From Aerococcaceae bacterium zg-1292 (GTDB taxonomy: Bacteria > Bacillota > Bacilli > Lactobacillales > Aerococcaceae), in the NCBI GenBank assembly GCA_016126655.1, contig CP065955.1, positions 124,001 through 188,000 of the forward strand: DNA of 64,000 bases, in the 5' to 3' direction. The notes beneath the pieces are model-generated. The model was not told the DNA's origin and made no database searches. It saw only the letters and a program-made list of their open reading frames with translations. Numbering within the stretch: position 1 is the stretch's first letter; each line of letters opens with the position of its first letter. The position numbers were made by a program, and so were the translations under genes. Below, one piece after another: positions 48,284 through 56,959 of the stretch.

Positions 48284-49326
48284 AAAAAAGTCCTTTTGAT
48301 AATATTTGGGTAATGCGTGCGGTCTCTTTATTTTTCGCAATATTATTGTTCGTGTCTGTAGCTAATGAAAATGGTAGCTCACGTACACGTCAACAAGCGA
48401 ATAATTCGGCAAGTGTCGAGTCAAGTGTTACTATATCCAATGTGCCAGTTACACTGGGTAAACATGAAGAAGGAACGTTTGTTAGTGGAATGCCTGAAAC
48501 GGTATCCGTCCGCTTAACCGGGCCTAAAAATATCATTAATCAAATATCGGCTGAGAATTTGAATGTGACCACCGAATCAATTGTGGGTGTAAAATCGGGT
48601 GTTAAAGCAATTCGTTTTGTTGTGAATGGTCTACCGAAGAGTGTCGAATATAAGGTGACGCCAGATTTATTTTATGGAACGATTTCAACAAAAGAGACGA
48701 AGGCACATCCAATAGAGTATGAAATTGCCAACAATGCGATTGCTGAAGGCTATGAAGCTACTAATGTTAAATTGTCAGCGCAAGAAGTAACATTGACTGG
48801 TGACCAAAATGAGATGGCCAAAGTTGCACGTGTCGTTGCGGTGATTAGTTCACAAACACCTCAAACCACGAACTTTACCAAACGTTATCGATTACAAGTG
48901 TTGGATAAAGAGGGGAAATTATTGGATGTCAATGTTTCGCAACCAGAAGTTGAAGCGGCGGTTGAAGTCACACAAAAAGTTCAAACTGTACCGTTGCGTT
49001 TGGTTCCAATGGGACAACGCTCAGAGTTTGCCTACCAATACGAGTTTGTTGGAGAATCGGTTGTGACACTAAAAGAAGCGAATCCATCAGTCGTGACATT
49101 AGATGTCTATGTGGATGTCAGTGATTTGACTGAATCCGGGACAGTAACAGGATATATTGACCAAAACAGTGGAGTGACAAATCCAACGACAGTATCAGTT
49201 AAGGTGACGATGACACCCGTTGAGCCAGCGAATCGTCATGAGGAAACAACTACCACGACAGAAGAAACGACGGATGAAGTAGAAGAAACGGCGACTGAAC
49301 CGAGTGAAGAAACAACAGAAAATTAA
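48280..49326 (+). CDS. cdaR: CdaA regulator with YbbR domains
   Basis: This 348-residue protein has one N-terminal TM segment (about residues 10-26) and an extracytoplasmic part with three or four YbbR repeats of about 80 residues. It ends in an acidic Thr/Glu tail (ETTTTTEETTDEVEETATEPSEETTEN). It controls CdaA activity in related species. The 4-nt overlap with cdaA implies coupled translation. Confidence 0.93.
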   Translation: MKKSPFDNIWVMRAVSLFFAILLFVSVANENGSSRTRQQANNSASVESSVTISNVPVTLGKHEEGTFVSGMPETVSVRLTGPKNIINQISAENLNVTTESIVGVKSGVKAIRFVVNGLPKSVEYKVTPDLFYGTISTKETKAHPIEYEIANNAIAEGYEATNVKLSAQEVTLTGDQNEMAKVARVVAVISSQTPQTTNFTKRYRLQVLDKEGKLLDVNVSQPEVEAAVEVTQKVQTVPLRLVPMGQRSEFAYQYEFVGESVVTLKEANPSVVTLDVYVDVSDLTESGTVTGYIDQNSGVTNPTTVSVKVTMTPVEPANRHEETTTTTEETTDEVEETATEPSEETTEN

Positions 49327-49341
49327 ATTTAATGATGAAAA

Positions 49342-49462
49342 GAATATAGTGTGACAATGGGAGTTTTGAAATGAACCACTGGAGAAAGATGATGGCGTGC
49401 GCCCAAGCGCACAGAGGCAACTTTTGAAGTGGACGTCATTTCATCCCATTGGAACCGGAATA
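49342..49462 (+). repeat. 120-bp structured repeat, class 2 / hairpin A
   Basis: Outer arms CAATGGGA / TCCCATTG, inner arms TGAAATGA / TCATTTCA, apical hairpin GTGCGC / GCGCAC. It starts 16 nt after the cdaR stop. Confidence 0.95.
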
Positions 49463-49581
49463 AACAAGGTGTGAGCGCGGGTGTTCTGGCTTGAACCACT
49501 GGAGCAAAGGTCGTAGAAGCGCCAAGGCGCTTCAAGAGCGATGTGAAGTGGACGTCAAGCCAACCCAAGCGAACCAGATTA
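49463..49581 (+). repeat. 120-bp structured repeat, class 1 / hairpin B
   Basis: Outer arms GGGT / ACCC, inner arms GGCTTGA / TCAAGCC, apical hairpin GAAGCGC / GCGCTTC. It lies between two near-identical class-2 copies. Confidence 0.95.
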
Positions 49582-49702
49582 AAACATAGTGTGACAATGG
49601 GAGTTTTGAAATGAACCACTGGAGAAAGATGACGGCGTGCGCTCAAGCGCACAGAGGCAACTTTTGAAGTGGACGTCATTTCATCCCATTGGAACCGGAA
49701 TA
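49582..49702 (+). repeat. 120-bp structured repeat, class 2 / hairpin A
   Basis: Near-identical to 49342-49462, with GTGCGC / GCGCAC around TCAA instead of CCAA. It ends GGAACCGGAATA, abutting the AAGGAG of glmM. Confidence 0.95.
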
Positions 49703-49713
49703 AGGAGAAACTA

Positions 49714-51069
49714 ATGGGTAAATATTTTGAAACAGATGGTGTACGAGGCGTAGCCAATACCGAGTTAACACCAGAATTAGCATTTAAATTAGGTCGTTGT
49801 GGAGGACATGTATTGCGTCAACACGCACCGGAAATTGAACATCCGCGCGTTTTGGTTGGTCGTGACACACGTATTTCAGGACAAATGCTTGAAAATGCCT
49901 TAATTGCAGGATTATTATCAGTAGGAATTGAAGTGATGCAGTTAGGTGTGATTTCGACTCCAGCAGTGGCTTATTTAACACGCACACAAGGTGCAGTAGC
50001 AGGGGTGATGATTAGTGCGTCGCATAATCCAGCGCAAGATAATGGCATTAAGTTTTTCGGAGCGGATGGATTTAAATTATCAGATGACCAAGAATTAGAA
50101 ATCGAAGCCTTATTAGATGCACCGGTAGATGAGTTGCCACGTCCAAGCAGTAGTGGTTTAGGAACTGTCGAAGAATTTAATGAAGGTGCTATCAAATATA
50201 TTCAATATTTACAAACGACTATTTCGAGTGATTTATCAGGCATTACTGTTTGTTTAGATGCAGCGAATGGGGCAACAAGTCCATTAATTAATCAATTATT
50301 TGCTGATTTAGAAACAGACTTTTACACGATGGGAGACCGACCAGATGGTATTAATATCAATGACCATGTAGGGTCTACGCATCCAGAAGCATTACAAGCA
50401 TTTGTAAAAGAAAAAGGTGCAATGGTTGGGCTAGCATTTGATGGTGATGGCGACCGCTTAATTGCAGTGGATGAAAATGGCGAAATTGTTGATGGTGACA
50501 AGATTATGTTCATCTGCGGTAAACATTTAAAATCAAAAGGACGTTTGGCGGAAGATACGATTGTATCCACTGTTATGAGTAATATTGGTTTCCATAAAGC
50601 TGTGGAAGCCAATGGCATGGTTGCGTTGAAAACTGCTGTAGGCGACCGTTATGTTGTAGAAGAAATGCGTCGTGGCAACTATACCTTAGGTGGCGAACAA
50701 TCTGGACACATTGTTTTCTTAAACTTAAATACAACGGGCGACGGTTTATTGTCAGCGATTCAATTATTATCTGTAATGAAAGAAACAGGTAAATCATTAT
50801 CTGAATTAGCGTCTGAAGTCGAAATTTTCCCACAATTATTGGTAAATATTCGCGTGCGTGATAAACATACAGTAATGGATGAACCTGAAGTAAAAGCTGT
50901 CATTGAAGAAGTAGAAGCTGAGATGAATGGGGATGGTCGTATTTTAGTCCGTCCAAGCGGGACAGAGCCTTTATTACGTGTGATGGCAGAAGCTTCAACA
51001 GATGAAAAGGTGCATAACTATGTTCATAAAATTGCAGATGTTATCCGCCGTGTTCGTGGATTAGAGTAG
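49714..51069 (+). CDS. glmM: Phosphoglucosamine mutase
   Basis: This 451-residue enzyme converts glucosamine-6-phosphate to glucosamine-1-phosphate for peptidoglycan precursors. It begins [21 protein letters not shown]. The phosphoserine loop is ISASHNP (about residues 100-106), the metal loop FDGDGDR, the sugar loop GGEQSGH, and the phosphate loop [12 protein letters not shown]. The ATG at 49714 follows AAGGAG; an upstream in-frame extension lies in the repeat. It is the third gene of the cdaA operon, here separated from cdaR by three repeats. Confidence 0.98.
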   Translation: MGKYFETDGVRGVANTELTPELAFKLGRCGGHVLRQHAPEIEHPRVLVGRDTRISGQMLENALIAGLLSVGIEVMQLGVISTPAVAYLTRTQGAVAGVMISASHNPAQDNGIKFFGADGFKLSDDQELEIEALLDAPVDELPRPSSSGLGTVEEFNEGAIKYIQYLQTTISSDLSGITVCLDAANGATSPLINQLFADLETDFYTMGDRPDGININDHVGSTHPEALQAFVKEKGAMVGLAFDGDGDRLIAVDENGEIVDGDKIMFICGKHLKSKGRLAEDTIVSTVMSNIGFHKAVEANGMVALKTAVGDRYVVEEMRRGNYTLGGEQSGHIVFLNLNTTGDGLLSAIQLLSVMKETGKSLSELASEVEIFPQLLVNIRVRDKHTVMDEPEVKAVIEEVEAEMNGDGRILVRPSGTEPLLRVMAEASTDEKVHNYVHKIADVIRRVRGLE

Positions 51070-51103
51070 TTGACAGGCAGTATTCAATAAGATAAGAAAA
51101 TGA

Positions 51104-51157
51104 GGTCGAGTTAGGACAAGGATATTTTCCTTTATGTTCTAGCTCGACATTTTTTTG
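51104..51157 (+). terminator. Terminator after glmM
   Basis: GTCGAG...AG-ACA / TGT-CT...CTCGAC forms a long hairpin with an inner AAGGA/TCCTT stem, followed by seven or eight T. Confidence 0.88.
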
Positions 51158-51289
51158 CGCGAGTTGCTTTGTGTGAAAGCGATACTTAATTTCATAAAGT
51201 TGATGTGGTACAATGTTTGTAAGATAGGTGGTATCTAGATGATGCGCCATTAAGGGAAAGTATTCAAACGAAGGAATGGAGTCAAAGGT

Positions 51290-52156
51290 ATGAAACAATC
51301 AAAAAAAGAACGAACACAACTATGGTTACAAGACCATCATGCTGAACAGTGGTTGCGTTGTATCCATTGTGATGCACCACTTCATTTCGAATCGTATTCA
51401 CTCCATTGTGATAATGGACATCGTTTTGATGGAGCAAAGCAAGGGTATTATTATTTAACAACTAAACAATTACTCGCAACAAAATATGACCATGCACTCT
51501 TTGAGGCAAGACGTTATGTTATTACAAAGACAGGTTTTTATCGGACGTTGCATGAGGTGTTGATTGATTTTGTTAATCAGTATCAACCGTCAGTTATCTT
51601 AGATGCAGGAAGTGGTGAGGGTAGTCATTTAGCTGCGATAACAGCAGCGGCTAAATATGATTTAACAGCAATCGGTGTTGATTTAGCAAAAGATGGGATA
51701 CAACTTTCGACAACGTATAATGGGTCACTGTTATCATTAGTCAGTGATTTGGCATATATGCCGATTGCTGATGGTCAAGTAAATCTTATATTATCAATAC
51801 TCTCGCCTGCAAATTATCAAGAGTTCAATCGTATTTTAGCGCCTGGTGGTAAAGTCTTAAAAGTGGTTCCTAATGCAGATTACCTTGTTGAGATTCGGCA
51901 AGCGTTACAACCGTATCATGATAATCCCGTGGAAATATATGATAATACACAAGTGATTGATGTATTTCAAAAGGCGTATCCGAATAGTCACATCATCCGC
52001 GTGCACGATGATGTGAGGATGGATAAACAAGCCAAACAAATGTTAGTTGCGATGACACCGTTAGCATGGCAATTGTCGCAAGCAGAAAGGCAACAAGTTG
52101 TTGAAGCACTGCCAGAGACAATCACGTTGGATGTAAGTGTATTGATGAATGAGTAA
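51290..52156 (+). CDS. rlmA: 23S rRNA (guanine-N1)-methyltransferase, RlmA family
   Basis: This 288-residue SAM-dependent enzyme has an N-terminal zinc site (CIHC ... CDNGH, about residues 24-46) and a methyltransferase domain with motif I LDAGSGEGSH (about 106-115). The combination fits RlmA, which in Gram-positives (RlmAII/TlrB) methylates G748 near the tylosin site. GAATGGAG lies upstream. It is a single gene after the glmM terminator. Confidence 0.88.
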   Translation: MKQSKKERTQLWLQDHHAEQWLRCIHCDAPLHFESYSLHCDNGHRFDGAKQGYYYLTTKQLLATKYDHALFEARRYVITKTGFYRTLHEVLIDFVNQYQPSVILDAGSGEGSHLAAITAAAKYDLTAIGVDLAKDGIQLSTTYNGSLLSLVSDLAYMPIADGQVNLILSILSPANYQEFNRILAPGGKVLKVVPNADYLVEIRQALQPYHDNPVEIYDNTQVIDVFQKAYPNSHIIRVHDDVRMDKQAKQMLVAMTPLAWQLSQAERQQVVEALPETITLDVSVLMNE

Positions 52157-52165
52157 AATTATACC

Positions 52166-52560
52166 ATGTGCGACAAAGAGTAGGTTGAAATGAATTAGCC
52201 ATACACAGAATGTAGTCTCAGGTGTTTTGTCTTGAGTCATTGGAAAACAGAGTGTAGTCTCAGGTGTTTTGCTTGAATCGCTGGAAAACAGAGGATGAGC
52301 TCAGGTGTATTGCCGTGAACCACTGGAACATAAGGTGTGAGCCTATGTGCTTTGTCTTGAACCGCTGAAAAACAGAGTGTGAACTAAGGTGCTTTACGTG
52401 AATCGCGAAAAGCAAGCACCATTGCTTTGCACTACTGGAACACAAAGTGTAGGCGATTATAGCCTTGAATTGCTGGAGTTGCCGTCTTAGTAGTCTGCGG
52501 GCGCTTCAAGCGCTATGCGAATTAGCCGTCAGAACTGCCTGGGTAAATCAGAACAAACAA
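52166..52560 (+). repeat. Ladder of decayed left halves of the 120-bp repeat
   Basis: About six or seven truncated left halves of 50-60 bp follow each other. Each has the pattern (C/A)AGAGTGTGAG-CTCAGGTG-TTTTG-CTTGAATC-CTGGAA with much drift. The last is extended to GGGCGCTTCAAGCGCTATGCGAA, TCAGAACTGCC and AAATCAGAACAA. No right arms pair with them. No gene is plausible here. Confidence 0.75.
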
Positions 52561-52643
52561 GCGTTGGCATGCGATAAGATGCAGAAAAAATCTTTAACAT
52601 AGACTTTGTATCAGCGGATTGAAGTTGAAAAGGGGGAATATAA

Positions 52644-53234
52644 TTGAATATGCAAACCATTATCCGGGAAATTATTAGTACCATTATTACTTTTGTAGTG
52701 ATTTTTGCGGTTGTATGGGGGATTCAAAAAACGATTGTACAGCCATTTAAAGTGGATGGACATTCAATGGATTATACTTTACAACATGATGAACGATTAT
52801 TTATGTGGAAATTAGCGAAGATTGACCGTTTTGATGTTGTCGTTTTAAAAGCGCCATTCAATTCAAAAGAATTATATGTGAAGCGTGTTATTGGTTTGCC
52901 GGGCGATACCGTTGAAGTAAAAGATAATCAATTAATATTGAATGGTAAAGCAATGGACGAGCCGTACTTAGCGCAAAAACAAGCAGAGTATCCAGGAAAC
53001 TTTACGGAAGACTTTAACTTAGAATCAATTACCGGTAAAGCAAAAATTCCCGAAGGCTATGTCTTTGTAATGGGGGATAATCGACGGAATTCAGTAGATG
53101 GACGCAGTTTTGGTCTAACATCGATTGAAGATATAGTCGGTGAAGCAGATGGTGTGATATGGCCATTGGATAAATGGGGGGTTCTAACTAAATATAAGTT
53201 AAATGATGCTCAAGATGCTATTGTCGAGCGTTAA
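52644..53234 (+). CDS. lepB: Signal peptidase I (first of two tandem copies)
   Basis: This 196-residue membrane peptidase cleaves Sec signal peptides. One N-terminal TM helix (about residues 9-30) is followed by catalytic Ser41 (DGHSMDYTL) and Lys80 (YVKRVIGLPGD); MGDNRRNSVDGRSFG is box E. The TTG at 52644 aligns with the start of the next copy and has AGGGGG at good distance; the ATG two codons later is possible. It is about 84% identical by eye to the paralogue at 53643. Confidence 0.95.
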   Translation: MNMQTIIREIISTIITFVVIFAVVWGIQKTIVQPFKVDGHSMDYTLQHDERLFMWKLAKIDRFDVVVLKAPFNSKELYVKRVIGLPGDTVEVKDNQLILNGKAMDEPYLAQKQAEYPGNFTEDFNLESITGKAKIPEGYVFVMGDNRRNSVDGRSFGLTSIEDIVGEADGVIWPLDKWGVLTKYKLNDAQDAIVER

Positions 53235-53518
53235 TGGTCGAGTGGATGTCGGTGGTTTCAGGCATCTGTATTTTATTAAATGCGTGCAGATGTGAGTATT
53301 TAGCTTGGAAATACAGTAACAGAGGACATGGTGGCATCGCAACGTTGTTTTTTCGCTATAGAGCTTCAGTAATCATTGCAATTTGAAAAGTGAACCGGTA
53401 GAATAAAAAGGGATAAAAAGCGACTAGGTCATAAGGATATTTTTGCTGGTGATTGCATTGGATAATGTAACGGCTGTAATACCATAGGAAAGTCGTTAAA
53501 GTACTAGAAAATATAGTG
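53235..53518. other. Gap between the signal peptidase genes
   Basis: No gene or clear terminator is visible. Short shadows of the repeat family begin near 53519. Confidence 0.35.
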
Positions 53519-53632
53519 TGACAATGAGTAAGCTGAAATAAAGCTTTATAAGAAGTCTTCACCGTTTGGATGGCGTATGGAGAGAGTTCATGAAGTTTGT
53601 GTCAGTTTAATGCATTAGAGCCAGAATCGGAG
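53519..53632 (+). repeat. Decayed 120-bp repeat, class 2
   Basis: GTGACAATGAGTAAGCTGAAATAAAGC ... GTCAGTTTAATGCATTAGAGCCAGAATCGG keeps the two class-2 ends, with weak CAATG / CATTA pairing. The apical part has changed. It ends at the GGAG of the second lepB. Confidence 0.7.
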
Positions 53633-53642
53633 TGATTATTAG

Positions 53643-54236
53643 ATGAAAGCACGAGCAATTATTCGGGAAATCATTAGTACCATTATTACCTTTTTAGTGG
53701 TCTTTGCGGTCGTATGGGGGATTCAAAAAACGATTGTTCAGCCATTTAAAGTGGATGGACATTCAATGGATTATACTTTACAACACGGTGAACGATTATT
53801 TATGTGGAAATTGGCTAATATTGACCGTTTTGATGTGGTGATTTTAAAAGCACCGTCAAATCCGGAAGAAAAATTATATGTGAAGCGTGTCATTGGTTTG
53901 CCAGGTGACACTGTTGAAGTAAAAGATAATAAATTAATATTGAATGGTAAAGCAATGGACGAGCCGTACTTAGCACAAAAACAAGCAGAGTATTCAGGGA
54001 ACTTTACGGAAGACTTTAATTTAGAATCAATTACCGGTAAAGCAAAAATTCCCGAAGGGTACGTCTTTGTAATGGGAGATAATCGACAAAATTCATTAGA
54101 TGGACGTAGTTTTGGATTAATTCCAATGGATTATATTATCGGTGAGGCGGACGTCGTCATGTGGCCGGTTAATAAATTAGGAATGCTAACCAAATATAAA
54201 TTAAATGATACCCAAGATAAAATTGTCGAACGGTAA
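53643..54236 (+). CDS. lepB: Signal peptidase I (second tandem copy)
   Basis: This 197-residue paralogue has an intact catalytic dyad (Ser41, Lys81) and box E MGDNRQNSLDGRSFG. About 30 residues differ from the first copy, mainly at the extreme N-terminus, in the 72-76 loop and after box E (GLIPMDYIIGEADVVMWPVNKLG). Those are regions that can affect substrate choice. It probably arose by tandem duplication and both copies look functional. Confidence 0.95.
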   Translation: MKARAIIREIISTIITFLVVFAVVWGIQKTIVQPFKVDGHSMDYTLQHGERLFMWKLANIDRFDVVILKAPSNPEEKLYVKRVIGLPGDTVEVKDNKLILNGKAMDEPYLAQKQAEYSGNFTEDFNLESITGKAKIPEGYVFVMGDNRQNSLDGRSFGLIPMDYIIGEADVVMWPVNKLGMLTKYKLNDTQDKIVER

Positions 54237-54240
54237 CTAA

Positions 54241-54274
54241 ACACGGTGTGACAATGAGCGTATTGATACGAAGG
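54241..54274 (+). repeat. Left-end fragment of a class-2 repeat
   Basis: ACACGGTGTGACAATGAGCG then TATTGATACGAAGG matches only the left end of class-2 copies. It starts right after the lepB stop. Confidence 0.55.
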
Positions 54275-54295
54275 TCTTTAAATATCAACTTAGGC

Positions 54296-54324
54296 TTGTG
54301 TTTTAAAAATAGAGTCGCTATAAT
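54296..54324 (+). promoter_or_regulatory. Promoter of the proS T-box transcript
   Basis: TTGTGT (54296-54301), a 17-nt spacer and TATAAT (54319-54324) lie just before the T-box leader. Confidence 0.75.
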
Positions 54325-54329
54325 AGTGA

Positions 54330-54553
54330 CAGATATAGATTAGTAATCTTTCATGTACATCGCTAGAGAACGTTGTCTGAGGCTGGAAACAACGGATGGA
54401 TGGTTAGATGAACCTACTATAAGGTAATCAGTTGGGCGGACACCCTTATCAGTCATAAGTTGGTTTATCTATAAGGATAAACAAATAAGGTGGTACCGCG
54501 GAGTAGCTGTTCTTCGTCCTTAATTTCTAAGGATGAAGAACAGCTATTTTTAA
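54330..54553 (+). promoter_or_regulatory. T-box leader, proline-specific
   Basis: Hallmarks in order: AGAGAACG at the base of stem I, GAGGCTGG loop, GAACCTAC on the 3' side of stem I with CCT (Pro) as the specifier, and the T-box AAGGTGGTACCGCGG (54487-54501). The terminator AGCTGTTCTTCGTCCTT / AAGGATGAAGAACAGCT followed by ATTTTT ends it. Uncharged tRNA-Pro should allow read-through into proS. Confidence 0.93.
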
Positions 54554-54554
54554 C

Positions 54555-54596
54555 ATAGTGCGAGAGAGGGCGTTCTGCCTTGAACCACTGGAAAAC
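54555..54596 (+). repeat. Left half of the 120-bp repeat
   Basis: AACATAGTGCGAGAGAGGGCGTTCTGCCTTGAACCACTGGAAAA is a full left half with no right half. It directly follows the T-box terminator. Confidence 0.8.
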
Positions 54597-54715
54597 ACGG
54601 TGTGAGAGAGGGTGCTCTGACTCAGACCACTGGAGCAGAGGTCGTAGAAGTGCATAAGCACTTCAAGAGCTATGCGAAGTGGAAGTCAAGTCAATCCAAG
54701 CGAGCCCAAATATAA
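54597..54715 (+). repeat. 120-bp structured repeat, class 1 / hairpin B
   Basis: Outer arms GGGT / ATCC (one G-U), inner arms weakened (GACTCAGA / TCAAGTC). The apical hairpin is GAAGTGC / GCACTTC, a compensatory change from GAAGCGC / GCGCTTC. It is followed by another left terminus leading into a CGGGAAA / TTTCCCG hairpin (54723-54743) before proS. Confidence 0.85.
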
Positions 54716-54767
54716 CATAGTGCGGGAAATGGCATTTTTCCCGAAGCAAAAAAGGAGCGAAAGAAAA

Positions 54768-56207
54768 ATGGTAACACGTCGAGAAGATTTTTCAAAATGG
54801 TATTTACAAACCATTCAACAAGCAAATTTAATGGATTATTCACCTGTTCGTGGCTGTATGATTTTTAAACCAGATGGTTATGAAATTTGGGAACATATTC
54901 AAAAAGCGATGGACACGCGTTTTAAAGCAGAGGGTGTGCGTAATGCGTACTTTCCAATGTTGATTCCGGAATCGTTTTTCCAAAAAGAGAAAGACCACGT
55001 AGAAGGTTTTAGTCCAGAATTACCATGGGTAACTGAAGCGGCAGGCGAACAATTAGAAGAACGACTAGCATTGCGTCCAACGTCAGAGACGATTATTGGC
55101 GATGCATTCAGCAATTGGATTCAGTCTTATCGTGATTTACCGATGGAAATTAATCAATGGGCCAATGTGTTCCGTTGGGAAAAGAGAACAATGCCGTTTT
55201 TACGGACATCAGAATTTTTATGGCAAGAGGGCCATACTGCTCACGCAACAGCAGAAGAAGCGGTTAATCGTACGATGCGTATGTTGAATATTTATCGTGA
55301 AGTGGTAGAGGGTACATTAGCCATTCCAGTCTTTATGGGTGAAAAAACACCGTCAGAACGCTTTGCCGGTGCTGAACAAACATTTTCAATTGAAGCAATG
55401 ATGCAAGATGGTAAAGCGGTTCAAGCCGGAACCTCTCATTATATGGGAACACGGTTTGCGCAAGCGTTTGATATTAAGTTTTTAAATACGGATAATGAGC
55501 ATGTGCATGCGTATACTACTTCTTGGGGAACATCCACACGTTTAATTGGTTCGATGATTATGACGCATAGTGATGACCAAGGGCTAGTATTGCCACCAGC
55601 AGTAGCGCCAACACAAGTGGTCTTTATTCCTGTAGGACCTTGGCAAAAACAACCTGCGATTATGGAGAAAATAACGGCTTTAAACGCTGAGTTGGTTCAA
55701 GCTGGTATTCGTACGAAAATTGATGATACGGATAATCGCCCTGGTTTCAAATTCAATGAATGGGAATTACGTGGTGTACCAGTGCGCATAGAGGTTGGAC
55801 CACGTGATTTGGAAAATAATCAAGCGATGTTAAAAGCGCGTGATGCACAAGAAAAAGTAGCAGTATCTCTTGATAACTTTACAACAAGTATTCAAGCAGA
55901 GTTACAAACCATGCAAGAACGTTTATTAGAAAAAGCGCGTCAAATGAATCAAGAAAATATTTATACAAACATTGAAACATTGGATGAATTGAAAGCACAT
56001 ATTGAGGAAAAACGTCAAGCAGGTGAAGTACCAGGATGGATTTTAGCAGGTTGGGATGGTACAAAAGAAAGTGAAGCGAAGATTAAAGAAGAAACTGGAT
56101 TTACGACACGTAACATACCATTTGCCGCTCAAGTAGAGGACAAAGCAACGTGTATCGTTACTGGAAAACCAGCCAAACATACTGTTTGGTTAGCGCGGGC
56201 CTACTAA
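54768..56207 (+). CDS. proS: Prolyl-tRNA synthetase, archaeal/eukaryotic-like short type
   Basis: This 479-residue class II synthetase has motif 2 FRWEKRTMPFLRTSEFLWQEGHTAH and motif 3 GTSTRLIGSMIMTH, with the C-terminal end VWLARAY. It lacks the about 180-residue INS editing insertion of ordinary bacterial ProRS, and its length and terminal Tyr match the archaeal/eukaryotic-like type found in some bacteria. ATG 54768 follows AAAGGAGCG. It is controlled by the Pro T-box upstream; about 215 nt of repeat sequence separate the terminator from the start. Confidence 0.93.
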   Translation: MVTRREDFSKWYLQTIQQANLMDYSPVRGCMIFKPDGYEIWEHIQKAMDTRFKAEGVRNAYFPMLIPESFFQKEKDHVEGFSPELPWVTEAAGEQLEERLALRPTSETIIGDAFSNWIQSYRDLPMEINQWANVFRWEKRTMPFLRTSEFLWQEGHTAHATAEEAVNRTMRMLNIYREVVEGTLAIPVFMGEKTPSERFAGAEQTFSIEAMMQDGKAVQAGTSHYMGTRFAQAFDIKFLNTDNEHVHAYTTSWGTSTRLIGSMIMTHSDDQGLVLPPAVAPTQVVFIPVGPWQKQPAIMEKITALNAELVQAGIRTKIDDTDNRPGFKFNEWELRGVPVRIEVGPRDLENNQAMLKARDAQEKVAVSLDNFTTSIQAELQTMQERLLEKARQMNQENIYTNIETLDELKAHIEEKRQAGEVPGWILAGWDGTKESEAKIKEETGFTTRNIPFAAQVEDKATCIVTGKPAKHTVWLARAY

Positions 56208-56291
56208 TTAACAAGTATGAGAATGGCGGTAAAATCATTTTCGTTGTCTTATAAACACAAATAAACCAGTGGATAAGAGTGCGTTGAAAAT

Positions 56292-56346
56292 AAAAATCGC
56301 CAGAGAGAATCTTGATTTATCAAGGACCGACTGGTGATTTTTATAT
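56292..56346 (+). terminator. Terminator after proS
   Basis: AAAATCGCCAG / CTGGTGATTTTT form the outer stem and CTTG / CAAG an inner one, with a T-rich end. Confidence 0.8.
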
Positions 56347-56821
56347 ATTTTTAAATTTTACGACTAAAAAAGAGAGGGGATTCCTGTATAACCTAAACTC
56401 CCCAATAATGGCACTTTATGTTCAGATGTCGTTACTCACGCAAGTATCGGTTCGCGTGTTCAAAAATAACTAATCAAATCACAGACCACCTAAGCAGTTG
56501 GTTGCCTAAAAAAACGGTTTTTAAAAAACAAGGGGAGTTTACCTATTTTTAGGAAATGAAGAGAAAAATCAATAACAAAACAAGCTTTTTCCGTAAAAAT
56601 TGCGAGAAAAGACGTGATTTCTTATATAGTTTTGATGCTTTTCTATGAGAATTTCCTTAGAAAAAGTCCGAAGCGCGAATACATTGATGCTAGAAAAGTT
56701 GCTTTTTACTAGAAAATATACTATGATATCATCTATATTGAGAAGATTTATAGTGAATGGCTCGTCTTATAACATACTGCATTGCAAAAAAAATAAACGA
56801 CTCAAGTAAGAGTTTTAAATA
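56347..56821. other. Gene-free gap with a 10-bp inverted repeat
   Basis: TAAACTCCCC (56394-56403) and GGGGAGTTTA (56532-56541) form an inverted repeat enclosing about 130 bp. No coding frame is convincing. The rest is AT-rich without recognisable elements. Confidence 0.4.
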
Positions 56822-56943
56822 AACCATAAAGTGAGAGAGGCTGTTCTGGCTTGAACCACTGGAGAAAAAAACGCAGGAGAGCGTCAAGCGCTCCAAGAGT
56901 TTTTCGAAGTGGACGTCAAGACAAGCCGAACGAACCAGAATAA
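56822..56943 (+). repeat. 120-bp structured repeat, class 1, divergent apical hairpin
   Basis: Outer arms GGCT / AGCC (a fourth pairing variant), inner arms CTTGA / TCAAG, anchor ACCACT / AGTGG. The apical hairpin is altered to GGAGAGCG / CGCTCC. The end GAACCAGAATAA abuts AAGGAGTG of the next gene. Confidence 0.9.
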
Positions 56944-56959
56944 AAGGAGTGTACAAACC

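Noticed and set aside
49329-49757. Minus-strand frame of about 142 residues opposite glmM leader
   Set aside because: It is the antisense translation of three repeat copies and overlaps the start of glmM.
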